This document shows positions 62,688 to 64,000 of a stretch of 64,000 nucleotides of DNA, one piece after another (positions within the stretch are counted from its first letter, which is position 1; every line of letters begins with the position of its first letter). Under the pieces are notes generated by a model. That model did not search any database. It saw only the letters and a program-made list of their open reading frames with translations, and had not been told where the DNA came from. This DNA is from Tubiluchus corallicola (Eukaryota; Priapulida; Priapulimorpha; Priapulimorphida; Tubiluchidae). Made by a program: the position numbers and the translations under genes. The stretch lies in assembly GCA_030141605.1 (NCBI GenBank), contig JAQGDQ010000008.1:1042501-1106500 (forward strand). The letters run 5' to 3'.

Positions 62688-63713
62688 TTACAAACGCTCA
62701 CATTCCATTAAATTTGTGCTGATTGCCATGTCAGACATTTTGCTTGCTAAATAATTCTTGAATTGCGGGGTCAGTGTGTCAAAACATACTTCATCATCAA
62801 TATCTTTCTCTGCTGTACTAACGTCTGACGTTTCTGTCCAATCGCCATTGCAATTTTGATCTTGTGATGTCCAAATAGGATCGTTTATGACTGCCCAATC
62901 ATCTTTGTCACGTGATATGGAGTCGCTCGCCCAAGAACTTTCCGAATCTTCGTCTATTAACATAAAAAATCAGGTAAAATTTTGCTTAAAGCAATGTCAC
63001 AAATTATTTTTCACATTCTAAAGATTCTGAAGGTGGCAGCGCATGCTGAGAAGAAGTTAGTTAAGAATTGTGTAGTTCATTTCTAGTTTTATTATGAAAG
63101 CTATCGCATTCAATAGCTTGACAGACGTCACACTTCTTTAATACTAAAGTTTAACTTCTAGAATTAGAAAGATGAAACTTATCGTAAGTGACGCTACTTG
63201 CAACATTTTTTACAGAAGGACCTTCCTGAAATCAAAGCACTGCATGAAAACGAGAAAAACGTTTACCTGTTCCTGAAGGAGAGACATCTGTTGATCTGCA
63301 ATACTTATTGCTGTGAATAAGTTTATCCTGCAATACATAGTTTAAAATTTATGACATGTCCTTAAAGTCACAGGCTCCCATAAGTAACCGTTTATGTGGG
63401 GCGATGAAAACGTACTAATTATGAAAGTGATCTTTTATAATTATGAATTCTCAATATTGTGGCACATTTTGTTTCATCAGTGAAGCAGAAAAATAAGAGC
63501 AGGTCCATATCAGAACACGTGAATTAAACATGTAATGAAACAAAGTTAATTAATTTAAAAATTAACCCACTCACCAGTCTTTCTTTGCCGTCTTTGAAGA
63601 GCAGCGCTTTATGTTGGTCAGCGATATTTACAGCTGCACTGTGAAGTTTTGAGTAAATTTCCTTTCCTTGCTTTGTGTTGAACATGAAGATTCCTTCTCC
63701 AGTTTCACACCAT
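62688..63713 (-). CDS. DOK4/5/6-like docking protein, 3' exons only (5' part outside window)
   Basis: Three exons, high to low: 63713-63575, 63327-63267, 62953-62688, ending in TAA; all introns are GT-AG and the phases agree. The first begins in mid-codon (the final base of a codon), so upstream exons lie beyond 64000. Exon 1 encodes the end of an IRS-type PTB domain: [20 protein letters not shown], then [19 protein letters not shown]. This pattern (GEGxFxFxTxxGxxIYxxxHSAAxxIAxQH) is characteristic of DOK4/5/6, adaptors that dock to receptor tyrosine kinases. The last two exons form a hydrophilic tail rich in Asp, Glu, Ser and Trp, with one Tyr in NKYCRS and one in FKNYLASK, ending MECERL. 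The tail does not resemble vertebrate DOK tails that I know. The domain call is firm; the exact subgroup is inferred. Confidence 0.85.
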
Positions 63714-63742
63714 CTGCAACAAATAATAAAAGCAGATGTACT

Positions 63743-63746
<4 letters not shown>

Positions 63747-63797
<51 letters not shown>
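63747..63797. repeat. (CT)n microsatellite, 51 bp
   Basis: Perfect CT dinucleotides. On the DOK-like transcript this is a (GA)n run lying about 33-83 nt upstream of the 3' splice site at 63714. Confidence 0.97.
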
Positions 63798-63800
<3 letters not shown>

Positions 63801-64000
63801 TACTTTGGTGTTATTTACAGGAAAAGCATTTACAATCTGAATACTAGAATTTCAAACAGTGAAAACTTGTAGAACGATATTCGGTAGTGATATTTTATTT
63901 ACTTCCAGTGTAAGAAAGATTTGGAGAAGGATATTGTATGCTTAATTTTTACATTGTTGGTATTCATTGATATAACGATTGAAGCCAATGCGAAATGTTA

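Overview
This is an AT-rich window of invertebrate-type metazoan nuclear DNA. Genes are split by GT-AG introns, intergenic distances run to kilobases, and decayed non-LTR retrotransposons, MITEs and DNA transposons are scattered throughout. Nothing in it fixes the phylum. The gene set (dynein light intermediate chain, ZNRF-type E3 ligase, DOK4/5/6-like adaptor, RPUSD2-like pseudouridine synthase) says animal.

Four protein-coding genes could be assembled exon by exon. (1) 8208-15529 (+): an RPUSD2-like pseudouridine synthase in ten recognised exons, with the N-terminal exon not found. (2) 20024-35002 (-): a complete cytoplasmic dynein light intermediate chain, 12 exons and 454 codons plus stop, from ATG to TAG. 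(3) 38547-55451 (+): a complete ZNRF1/2-like N-myristoylated RING E3 ligase, 4 exons and 228 codons plus stop. (4) 62688-63713 (-): the last three exons of a DOK4/5/6-like PTB adaptor whose 5' part lies beyond the window. Genes 2 and 3 are divergent. The four genes do not form a pathway; this looks like ordinary animal gene order.

Most of the rest is intron or intergenic sequence carrying mobile DNA. There are at least seven separate non-LTR reverse-transcriptase relics (2497, 20480/21757, 31165, 33350, 35640, 53757, 60491) and some orphan 3' ends. Two pogo/Tigger-like elements share terminal repeats and have kept opposite ends of the transposase; one of them sits inside an RT relic. There are two hAT-type MITEs (one with a related empty site elsewhere in the window), a MITE with TGT...ACA ends and a 5-bp target duplication, a foldback-like element built of short tandem units, tRNA-derived SINE candidates, a 46-bp minisatellite and several local tandem duplications.

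No CRISPR, operon or other prokaryotic-type system is present, and I see no clear new protein system. The most interesting structural signals are a recurring hairpin in the 3' regions of several unrelated-looking non-LTR relics, the nested and complementary Tigger copies, the filled/empty hAT site pair, and a DOK-like tail almost without tyrosines.
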